Origin: JAFGNB01 sp050304135
Lineage (GTDB): Bacteria; Fibrobacterota; Chitinivibrionia; Chitinivibrionales; Chitinispirillaceae
Direction: 5' to 3'
DNA: 64,000 nt
Assembly (NCBI GenBank): GCA_050304135.1
Contig: JBNLDC010000029.1
Location: 62,001-126,000 of the forward strand
Position 1 is the stretch's first letter; each line of letters opens with the position of its first letter. The translations under genes and the position numbers were made by a program. The notes under the pieces were generated by a model. It was not told the DNA's origin. It made no database searches and saw only the letters and a list, made by a program, of their open reading frames with translations. This document shows, piece by piece, positions 44,383-52,237 of the stretch.

Positions 44383-46341
44383 TTAAGGTGCAACAATAAT
44401 TGTATACACGGATGGTGTTTCACAGCTGTCAGAGGCGACTATTTTAATGGTATCGGTTTCGTTACTTTCCTTTGGTCGTTTTATATAATAGTAGTAGTCC
44501 CTGCTGAAAATTTCCGTAGTCGACTGCACTGAACACCTGACGTTATACCCGCCGTATTTCTGAGAAATACCGAAAGAGTTGAAATCACCGATGTGGACAA
44601 GGTATTCATAGGTGTCTGATGAAAATTTCGGTGACGGTTGAACTTCTTCAAATCCGAAATAGCGTACAGTTCCGGTCCGTCCAATAGGTACCATGGTGTC
44701 CGAAATCCACTTCGCCATCGGCATCTCGTCAAGATAACAAGGGTTGGGTGTGTATGTATTCTTAGGCTTTACGTTAATCTGGTACGTTAATACGGTCTCC
44801 TTGTTTTCAGCTGTCACTGTTATTTCGATCTTCCGGGTATTCGTTTCCGATGGAGGTGTGCACGTAAAGAATTTCGCTGAGTTCGGCCATACTTCCGGAG
44901 TAATGGCGACACCGTCAAGTAGAACTCGGGCAGTCGCTTTGGGGGAGGATGGTACCGGTTGCACGCCCAGAATCAATTCGGAGTTGAGCTCGACCGTGTA
45001 GGAAAGTGAATCCGGGCGAAATACTGGTGTTACCCTTATTGTGCCGGTGGATGTACCTGTGAGATTTACTCCCCGTATAACTGTCAGCAAATCTGAAAGG
45101 GTTGCACAATCCGCAGGAGGCTCACTCAATGTATCTGTGTAGTAGGATACATCGACTACATAGTCCAACATTGTTCTTTTATCCCCGGCGATAACGGATA
45201 TATTAATCCTGAGGGAATTTTTCTCAAAATATTTATTTACCCAGTAATAAAAGACATCAGATTCATCACGTTTTTCAGGCGTAACAGGGTCCCAGGTAAC
45301 AACTGAAATGCACGCTTCAGGTGAACTTGTAACCGGTCGAATGCCCAGCAGGTTACCGGTAGCTATCCGGACGGAATAAAAATGGATCTCAGGATCAAAA
45401 TCCGGTTGTAAATCTACGATCGTCGAGTCTTCGCTGCTATATGGTCGAACTATGGTCAGAATGTCAGTGAGGGTTGCATCCGATGATGGGACATCAAGAG
45501 TATCCGGCGGTTCCTCAAGGGAATCGGAAGTGTACCGTACATTTATAGCATAGGATAATTTGGATGTCCCATCTTCGGCAGTGACACTAATTTCAATGAC
45601 TCTTTCAGCAGTGTCGGAATTGTAGTTACACGTAAAGAACTCTTCCGCATCAGACCACTCTGATGCAGAGATGGTATCTCCATCGAGAACAACGCTGATA
45701 CTCGCCCGGGAAGAGGAGGGTACCGGCCGAATCCCCAGGACCTTACTGGTATCAATACTAACAGAATAGGAATGCGTTTCGGATTTAAACTCAGGAGTCA
45801 ATTGAATAACATCGTAAGTTAGCTTAACAGAATCACCATCTGGCCGTTGGGTGGTCACGATGTCGGATAACGTTGCATCCGATGATGGGGGGGTAAAGAA
45901 CGTAACTTCGATGGAATACACTTGTTCCGTTTTACCGTCTTCCGCGGTAACCGTAATTTCGATATCTCTTGTGCCGGTGCCGGATTCATAGTTGCATGTA
46001 AAGAATTCCTCGGAATCTGTCCAGTCCTGTGTGGAAATGGTGGCCCCGTCAAGCGATACTATGATGCTTGCTTTAGGGTCTACCGACATTGGCTGAATGC
46101 CGAGCACAGACGCAGTATCTACGGTAACAGCATAAAAGAGCGTGTCGGAATGAAACTCAGGTTCGAGTTCCGCGATGAAATAGTCATTTGTTTCGGATGT
46201 GTCATCCGGTCTTTCAACTATCCGGATAGCCGAAAGTGTGGCCTGAGAGGATGGTGCATCCTGAGGACCTTGAAAATCACATGAAATGAGGACCCACATG
46301 AAAAATGATAAAGACAGCGTTTTGATAATGTTGATTTTCAT
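44383..46341 (-). CDS. Tandem-repeat lipoprotein with cadherin-like domains (paralogue B)
   Basis: 652 aa from ATG 46341; the frame opens at 46386. The signal ends in a lipobox (MWVLISC). The mature protein consists of about five repeats of roughly 110 residues, each with a start like SSQATLSAIRIV, then LGIRPVPSSSRASISVVLDG, then EEFFTCNY and IEISVTAEDGTSKLSYAINV. These resemble the cadherin-like beta-sandwich found in surface proteins. The last repeat is divergent (NPCYLDEMPMAKWISDT). It is surface or periplasm anchored. It is immediately downstream of a close paralogue. Confidence 0.75.
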   Translation of the reverse strand: MKINIIKTLSLSFFMWVLISCDFQGPQDAPSSQATLSAIRIVERPDDTSETNDYFIAELEPEFHSDTLFYAVTVDTASVLGIQPMSVDPKASIIVSLDGATISTQDWTDSEEFFTCNYESGTGTRDIEITVTAEDGKTEQVYSIEVTFFTPPSSDATLSDIVTTQRPDGDSVKLTYDVIQLTPEFKSETHSYSVSIDTSKVLGIRPVPSSSRASISVVLDGDTISASEWSDAEEFFTCNYNSDTAERVIEISVTAEDGTSKLSYAINVRYTSDSLEEPPDTLDVPSSDATLTDILTIVRPYSSEDSTIVDLQPDFDPEIHFYSVRIATGNLLGIRPVTSSPEACISVVTWDPVTPEKRDESDVFYYWVNKYFEKNSLRINISVIAGDKRTMLDYVVDVSYYTDTLSEPPADCATLSDLLTVIRGVNLTGTSTGTIRVTPVFRPDSLSYTVELNSELILGVQPVPSSPKATARVLLDGVAITPEVWPNSAKFFTCTPPSETNTRKIEITVTAENKETVLTYQINVKPKNTYTPNPCYLDEMPMAKWISDTMVPIGRTGTVRYFGFEEVQPSPKFSSDTYEYLVHIGDFNSFGISQKYGGYNVRCSVQSTTEIFSRDYYYYIKRPKESNETDTIKIVASDSCETPSVYTIIVAP

Positions 46342-46391
46342 ATTGTGTTTCTGATAATGTTTCTCATTGTTTTGACTACGACACAAGACTT

Positions 46392-48359
46392 TCAGGGTGC
46401 AACAATAATCGTATACACGGATGGTGTTTCACAGCTGTCCGAGGCGACTATTGTGATGGTATCTGTTTCTTTGCTTCCAGTTGGTCGTTTTATATAATAG
46501 TAGCGATCGTACAGAGCGTACTTCCTGTTGAAAATTTCTGAAGTACCCTGCACTGAACATTCAACGAAATACGGGCCGTATTTCGGAGAAAAACCGAAAT
46601 AGTTGAAATTACCGATGTGGACAAGGTATTCATTGGTGTCTGATGTAAATTTCGGTGATGGTTGAACTTCCTCAAGTCCGAAATAGCTTATTATAGACCC
46701 ACCTCGAAGGTTCATTTTCACAGTATCTGAAATCCACTTCACCATCGGCATTTCGTCAAGATAACACGGGTTAATGGTGTATGTTTTTTTATGTTTTACG
46801 GTAACTATGTAGGTTAATTGGTTTTTCTTGTCTTCCGCTGTCACTGTTATTTCGATTCTCCGGTTATTCGTTTCCGATGGAGGTGCGCACGTAAAGATTC
46901 CCGCTGAGTCCGACGTAATGGCGACACCGTCAAGCAGTACACGGGCAGTCGCTTTGGGGGAGGATGGTACCGGTTGCACACGCAGAATCGATTCGGAGTC
47001 GATTACGACCGTGTAGGAAAGTAAATCCGGGCGAAATACTTGTGTTAACGGCCAGGGGGAATTATATGTAGAATTTCCATGCCATATAAATGTCTGCAAA
47101 TATGAAAGGATTGCACAATCCGCAGGAGGCTCATTCAATGTATCCGTATAGTATGATACACTTATTTTGTAGTTCATAATTGATTTTTTATCCCCGGCCA
47201 TTACTGATATATCAATACTGCGGTAATTACCTCCGTATACCCAGTAATAAAAAGCATCAGATCCATCACGTTTTTCAGGTGTAACATGGCCTTCGTTGGT
47301 CATAAATGAAATGCATGCTTCCGGTGAATTTGTAACCGGTCGAATGCCCAGCAGGTTGCCGGTAGCTATCCGGAGGGAATACGAATGGATCTCAGGATTA
47401 AAATCCGGTTGCAGGTCTACAATCGTAGAGTCTTCACCGTTATATTGTCGAACTTTTGTCAGAATGCCAGTGAGACTCGCATCTGATGATGGTGCATCAA
47501 GAGTATCCGGTGGCAACTCCAATGAATCGCTGGTGTACCGAACACTTATGGAATAAGATGCATTAGATGTTCCGTCTTCGGCAGTGACGGAAATCACGAT
47601 TTCTCTTGTATCGGTATCGGATTTGCGGGAACACGTAAAGAACTCTTCCGCATCAGACCACTCTGATGCGGAGATGGTATCTCCATCGAGAACAACGCTG
47701 ATACTTGCCCGGGAAGAGGAGGGTACCGGTCGAATCCCCAGAACCTTACTGGTATCAATAGTAACAGAATAGGAATGCGTTTCGGATTTAAACTCCGGAG
47801 TCAATTGTATACTATCGTAATCTTCGTTATCAGAATCACTGTCCGGTCGTTGGACGGTCACGATGTCGGATAACGTTGCATCCGATGATGGGGGTGTAAA
47901 GAACGTAACTTCGATGGAATACACTTGTTCCGTTTTACCGTCTTCCGCGGTAACCGTAATATCGATATCTCTTGTGCCGGTGCCGGATTCATAGGTACAC
48001 GTAAAGAATTCCTCGGAATCCGTCCACTCCTTTATGGAAATGGGGGCCCCGTCAAGAGAAACGGTGATGTTTGCTTTAGGGTCTGTCGGCACGGGCTGAA
48101 TGCCAAGCACAAACGCAGTATCTACGGTGTCAGCATAAAAGAGCGTGTCGGAATGAAACTCTGGTTCGAGTTCCGCGAGAAAGTAATCATCTGCTTCTGA
48201 AGCGTCTTGCGGACGCTCCACAATCCGGATGGCTGCGAGGGTAGCCTGAGATGATGGGGCGTTCTGAGGATTGTTCGTGAGTTCACATGAAATGAGAACG
48301 AAAGGTAAAATCACTAGAGATAGTAGTTGGATGATGCTGATTTTTATGGAGTTTATCAT
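46392..48359 (-). CDS. Tandem-repeat lipoprotein with cadherin-like domains (paralogue A)
   Basis: 655 aa. The lipobox is FVLISC. The domain series is the same as in the downstream copy: ATLAAIRIVERPQDASEADD, LGIQPVPTDPKANITVSLDG and repeated TAEDGK/TAEDGT strands. The two proteins are near-identical over long blocks and differ by small insertions, for instance in the fourth repeat. The stop is 50 bases from the ATG of the second copy. They probably arose by tandem duplication and are co-transcribed. The function may be adhesion or matrix binding; this is inferred from the fold only. Confidence 0.75.
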   Translation of the reverse strand: MINSIKISIIQLLSLVILPFVLISCELTNNPQNAPSSQATLAAIRIVERPQDASEADDYFLAELEPEFHSDTLFYADTVDTAFVLGIQPVPTDPKANITVSLDGAPISIKEWTDSEEFFTCTYESGTGTRDIDITVTAEDGKTEQVYSIEVTFFTPPSSDATLSDIVTVQRPDSDSDNEDYDSIQLTPEFKSETHSYSVTIDTSKVLGIRPVPSSSRASISVVLDGDTISASEWSDAEEFFTCSRKSDTDTREIVISVTAEDGTSNASYSISVRYTSDSLELPPDTLDAPSSDASLTGILTKVRQYNGEDSTIVDLQPDFNPEIHSYSLRIATGNLLGIRPVTNSPEACISFMTNEGHVTPEKRDGSDAFYYWVYGGNYRSIDISVMAGDKKSIMNYKISVSYYTDTLNEPPADCAILSYLQTFIWHGNSTYNSPWPLTQVFRPDLLSYTVVIDSESILRVQPVPSSPKATARVLLDGVAITSDSAGIFTCAPPSETNNRRIEITVTAEDKKNQLTYIVTVKHKKTYTINPCYLDEMPMVKWISDTVKMNLRGGSIISYFGLEEVQPSPKFTSDTNEYLVHIGNFNYFGFSPKYGPYFVECSVQGTSEIFNRKYALYDRYYYIKRPTGSKETDTITIVASDSCETPSVYTIIVAP

Positions 48360-48531
48360 CAGTTGTTGTTCTTTTCCGTTAGTTTTTTTACTATAGTTGA
48401 AATCATCAAGTAGTAGTACTTACAAATATATCATGAAATTCAAGTGGCATATCGGCTGAAACGGAAAAAGTGTTTTCCGCTGGAAAACAGCAATTAAAGC
48501 GGATTTACAATGCCTGGTTTTCGGCTGTATC

Positions 48532-48740
48532 TAGTGTCTGTCCGAAAACCCCTCCGGTCTGCGGACAGCTGCGACACACGTTCTGCGTTGTCGATCTGCA
48601 TCGTCATATTTTCAATACTATGCCTGGTTGCCTCCGGCGCTCTCCGTGGGGTGAAATGCGGGTAGGGTCGAGTCGACCTCCGCGCATCCCATATGTCTCG
48701 CTTGTCCTCGCCCACGGAAGTAGTTTCCAGGCAGACACTA
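48532..48740. mobile_element. MITE-like element with TA-ended terminal inverted repeats
   Basis: A 209-bp element that begins TAGTGTCTGTCCGAAAAC and whose complement at the other end reads TAGTGTCTGCCTGGAAAC; 15 of 18 bases match. Both ends terminate at TA, as expected for insertion at a TA target by an IS630/mariner-type transposase. It encodes no plausible protein, so it is non-autonomous. Together with flanks it fills the gap between the lipoprotein pair and the O-antigen ligase-like gene. Confidence 0.65.
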
Positions 48741-48779
48741 TTTAATGAAAATGGAAAAAAAGAGTGGGTTTTAGAACGG

Positions 48780-50591
48780 TTATCGTGATGGTGCTGACCA
48801 TTTATTTTTACCTGCGACCACCTCATTGTACAGTTTGATATACTGTTTGTTTCCCGGTGCATACACCTGCAGATATTTACACCAATGAAGGCTGTGATCG
48901 AATATCCCCTCCGCACTGTATGCTTTTGCCAGATAGTAAGCTGCCTCCAGAAAAAGCGGGAAGAGTCTGGTTGATTCCAGAAACATCGGAATGGCTTTCC
49001 GGTATTCACCCTGCCGGTAATAGATTGCACCCTTATTGAAATGAAGATTAATCATATAAGGATCGGTACGTTCGATTGCAGAATAATCAGCAAGCGCGTC
49101 GTCGTAATTGCCCTTGAGTGTTGAAATATAAGCTCGTTGATTATAGGCGAAAGTGTTATTGGGATTGCAACGAAGGGATTTTTCCAACAGAGTGGAGATA
49201 CTGTCAGTGGCTTCGGACGGCTCAGGGAAATGTGATGCCCGGCAGACATACATATCGGAACGGAAATCCTGAATATAACGATAGATGAACAATGCCGAAA
49301 GTGCCCACCATACGATCATGCCTGCAAGTAACAGGTATTTCCCCCATCCGTTCGGCAATTGGACAGTCTGCGGTCTGGTTGTTCGTCGGGAGAGTATCGC
49401 CAGCGACAACCAGGAAAAAAAAGTACAGTACAGGAAGTGCGCTATCGATACCAGTTGGGCCAGCAGAAAGCATCCCGCGCAGGAAAGTGCACTAAAAAAG
49501 AGAAGGTCCCTGTAAAACGGGGTGTTCTCCCTGGACCTGAATTTCGTACCGATGCAGAATATCAGGAACAGGGCCATCAGCACCACGCCGACGATACCGT
49601 ATTCGAACAGTAGTTCAAGGATCTCGTTATGAGAATTGTAGAGCGGGTCTCTGAAAGGAAAAACAAAACCGATTTCGCGTGTGCAATATCTGCGGAATAC
49701 TTTAGCGAAGGTATTGGCCCCGTAGCCGAACCAAAAATTGTTCATGGCGACAGGAATCGTTTCCTTCACAATCAGGACACGGTTATGGGTGAACCGGTTG
49801 ATGCCCTGGTATCCCTCCGAGCCGATACGGTAGAGCAGCATCATGCCGCCAAGCAGTAGCAGTCCCGAAAATACGAGCGTTGCCGATCGCGTCAGTTTTT
49901 TTAACCGGGGTGACTGCAGCCGTTTCTGAAAAAACAGGAGTGTAGGGAGAATAAAGAATATCAGAATGGCTTTTATTCCTCTGCTGGGGCTGAAAATCGC
50001 GATCAGCAGAAAGAGTACCAGTGATACTCCCGGAAGAATACGTCCCCATTTCCCGGAGTGCGACAGGAGAAGCAGCGTATAGGGGAAGGTACACAGCAGG
50101 TAATACGCGAGTGCATTCCGGTTTATATACGTCGATCCGACCAGTTCGGAGCTGGACCATGCGAAGAAATCGTTTCCGGTAAGCTGCAGCAGATAATACA
50201 GCATCACGATAAGTGCACCTGCATGCCACAGGGTAAACAAAATGACCAGTTTACGTTTGCTGTCGAGCAGAATGTATGCTTCAAAGAAAAGCAGTATCGA
50301 GAGAGCTAGATCGCCGTAGAATATCCAGTCGGAAAGCCTGTTCTGAAAACATATAGCCGCAGTATACAGAAGCAGTAAGAGAGCAACGATTACTGTTTTT
50401 CTGCCCGGATAAACAATTTTACCTGTTCTGAAAACATTAAAAAGAAGTACTCCCGAAATGAGCAGGATAACTGATCGTGCGATAAAAAATTTTATAAGAC
50501 CGGCATTGAGTGTACTGTTCCATACCAGAGTAGGTACAAGGAATACGGCCATGCACAGGAGGATAAAGGCGACACGTTTTGAGGTGATCAT
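48780..50591 (-). CDS. O-antigen ligase-like membrane protein with C-terminal TPRs
   Basis: 603 aa with 10-12 membrane helices in the first 430 residues. The O-antigen ligase/polymerase (Wzy_C) loop includes NRNALAYYLLCTFPYTLLLL, FSPSRGIKAILIFF, and FRDPLYNSHNEILELLFEYG with the conserved His of WaaL-type proteins. The C-terminal 150 residues contain TPR units (NNTFAYNQRAYISTLKGNYD, HFNKGAIYYRQGEYRKAIPM). Such proteins polymerise or attach glycans at the periplasmic face. No glycan cluster is next to it, so the substrate is open. Confidence 0.85.
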   Translation of the reverse strand: MITSKRVAFILLCMAVFLVPTLVWNSTLNAGLIKFFIARSVILLISGVLLFNVFRTGKIVYPGRKTVIVALLLLLYTAAICFQNRLSDWIFYGDLALSILLFFEAYILLDSKRKLVILFTLWHAGALIVMLYYLLQLTGNDFFAWSSSELVGSTYINRNALAYYLLCTFPYTLLLLSHSGKWGRILPGVSLVLFLLIAIFSPSRGIKAILIFFILPTLLFFQKRLQSPRLKKLTRSATLVFSGLLLLGGMMLLYRIGSEGYQGINRFTHNRVLIVKETIPVAMNNFWFGYGANTFAKVFRRYCTREIGFVFPFRDPLYNSHNEILELLFEYGIVGVVLMALFLIFCIGTKFRSRENTPFYRDLLFFSALSCAGCFLLAQLVSIAHFLYCTFFSWLSLAILSRRTTRPQTVQLPNGWGKYLLLAGMIVWWALSALFIYRYIQDFRSDMYVCRASHFPEPSEATDSISTLLEKSLRCNPNNTFAYNQRAYISTLKGNYDDALADYSAIERTDPYMINLHFNKGAIYYRQGEYRKAIPMFLESTRLFPLFLEAAYYLAKAYSAEGIFDHSLHWCKYLQVYAPGNKQYIKLYNEVVAGKNKWSAPSR

Positions 50592-50640
50592 TGGATGGTA
50601 ACAAACTTGTGGAATGTAACAGTCCGGATTCGCATAGGTA

Positions 50641-50825
50641 AAAAATATAGTAACTACTCAGGTATCAAATTGTCGATTCCGCTCATCCTGAGCTTGTCGA
50701 AGGATAAAGCGGACGTGAAAACTGGGTCCTGGTTCGACAAGTGGTACACTGAGCCTGTCGAATGTGCTCTCCATGAGCGTATTGAAAACATTGGCACAGA
50801 ATACCTGAGTAGTTACAAAAATATA
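50641..50825. mobile_element. MITE with 16-bp inverted ends and 9-bp target duplication
   Basis: The element at 50650-50816 (167 bp) starts GTAACTACTCAGGTAT and ends with its exact complement. The 9 bases AAAAATATA directly flank it on both sides (50641-50649 and 50817-50825), a target-site duplication. It encodes no protein, so it is non-autonomous. Inside lies a CTTGTCGAA/TTCGACAAG palindromic repeat, listed separately. Confidence 0.8.
50683..50762. repeat. TCGACAAG-type palindromic repeat inside the MITE
   Basis: CTTGTCGAA (50693-50701), TTCGACAAG (50733-50741) and CCTGTCGAA (50754-50762) lie in the context TCATCCTGAGCTTGTCGAAG and ACTGAGCCTGTCGAA. This matches the widespread bacterial intergenic repeat of that wording. 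The pairing could fold the element's transcript. Confidence 0.6.
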
Positions 50826-50913
50826 TATGGTACATGCGGGCACAATTTTTAGAATACCACTCAGACCGATTGGCCTGTCTGCACGGTAATCAGGGCACAG
50901 TCTGCCGATTCGA

Positions 50914-51714
50914 TTATTGTGTGGTACCTGCCCTGATCCCCAGCTTCTCCTTCACCGCAGGCAGGGGCTGCGGATAGTGCCCCCGGTTCCGGTATTTCTT
51001 CGTGTAGATCGCCTGCGTGGGACAGCGGTTGTAACACCGCCAGCAGGCGGCACATTTGGATTCCCGGAAGCGTGGAAGATCATCCATGGTGATGGCGCCG
51101 TATGGACATCCCGCTGCACAGAGGCCGCATCGGGTACAGGCGGTGGCATCAACGAACTTGGGTCCCATCTGCCATACGCCGAGCCAGCGGGGGAGGCGGA
51201 GTGCAAATCGCCGTGATGGCTGTAATGTCACCTCTGGAGCGGTGGATGGGTCACCTGAAAGCAGTGTTCCAATATTACTGATGAACCGGTTGAAGGTGAG
51301 CATTTCCTCCTGCCCCGGAGCATCGGTGTTCGCGTTATTCATGCAGATCATGACGGGACGCGTATCAGGCATGTGCAGCGCATCGGCGGCGATGATCCTG
51401 TACCCGCGACCAGAAATGCAATGGCAGAGATGGGCGAGCGTACCGGCATTGAAGTTGCCGAAGGTATTGAAAACAAATGCGGGTTTGTTTTCACTGCGGG
51501 GCAGGGATTTGACAAAGCGGTGAAATAGTTCCGGTGAGGTGAGGAAGTGCGACCACGTGGCGAATCCAATCACATCGAAATGGTCGGACTGGAACTGTTC
51601 TTTCAAGGTGATATCATGGAGAGTCCACTCTACTTCGGGCAGGTTCCGCATAATATAGTCACACGCGGCGCGGGTATTTCCCATGTTCGAGTAGTAATAG
51701 AACAGAACTTTCAT
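50914..51714 (-). CDS. EFR1-family flavodoxin/ferredoxin
   Basis: 266 aa. An N-terminal flavodoxin-like domain (about 1-150) starts KVLFYYYSNMGNTRAACDYI with an FMN phosphate-loop, then FATWSHFLTSPELFHRF and VFNTFGNF. A C-terminal 2[4Fe-4S] ferredoxin follows: CTRCGLCAAGCPYGAI and CAACWRCYNRCPTQAI. The combination carries electrons between flavin and iron-sulfur centres in anaerobes. The partner enzyme is not in the window. Confidence 0.9.
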   Translation of the reverse strand: MKVLFYYYSNMGNTRAACDYIMRNLPEVEWTLHDITLKEQFQSDHFDVIGFATWSHFLTSPELFHRFVKSLPRSENKPAFVFNTFGNFNAGTLAHLCHCISGRGYRIIAADALHMPDTRPVMICMNNANTDAPGQEEMLTFNRFISNIGTLLSGDPSTAPEVTLQPSRRFALRLPRWLGVWQMGPKFVDATACTRCGLCAAGCPYGAITMDDLPRFRESKCAACWRCYNRCPTQAIYTKKYRNRGHYPQPLPAVKEKLGIRAGTTQ

Positions 51715-51852
51715 GACGCCTCGGGTCGTTGTGTTTCACGATCGATAGTGTATCCGTTACCCTGAAAACTGCGGTACGACAATTGGCTCCGTTAAAATAA
51801 AAAAGGGCATTACCGGATGACGATAATGCCCTTCTGAATTTTCAACGTGTTG

Positions 51853-52113
51853 CTATTTATTCTGATTTTTCCGGATGATATCGTCGATCTCCTGCTGTAC
51901 CTTTGCCTTGTAGAGTACTTCTTCGAGATCGTGGGCGATTTTCTTCCCCTGCATGAGAATTTCCGACCGTTTCTCAAGGAGTGAGAGTTCCAGTTCCCGT
52001 TTGCGGTTTTCTTCCGAGCGCAGGCGCAGCCGAATGATACTGTGTCCGATTGAGAGGCCGAGCAGAAGAATGAAAACCTGTACAAGTAGGATGATTATAA
52101 AGCTTGATGTCAT
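51853..52113 (-). CDS. Small single-pass membrane protein with coiled coil
   Basis: 86 aa; ATG 52113 is preferred to the frame opening at 52212 because AAGGAGG lies twelve bases upstream, a long but usable spacing. One membrane helix (IIILLVQVFILLLGLSIGHS) is followed by a charged coiled coil (RSEENRKRELELSLLEKRSE). The topology is probably N-out with the coil in the cytoplasm, resembling small envelope or divisome-type proteins. No family is recognised. Confidence 0.7.
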   Translation of the reverse strand: MTSSFIIILLVQVFILLLGLSIGHSIIRLRLRSEENRKRELELSLLEKRSEILMQGKKIAHDLEEVLYKAKVQQEIDDIIRKNQNK

Positions 52114-52237
52114 GGTAGGTTTCAGCCTCCTTATAATACTTTCGGCACTATTCCTTTGAATAAATATAGCTACAGCTGGAGGTGAAAGCAACGTAATACT
52201 TAACCGTAACAATTTTGAATCAGCCCGAAAACGGGGT

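Noticed and set aside
48741..49030. Minus-strand 178-codon frame covering the TA-ended MITE and the end of the O-antigen ligase gene
   Set aside because: It overlaps the ligase gene in another frame and the composition of the repeat explains its length.
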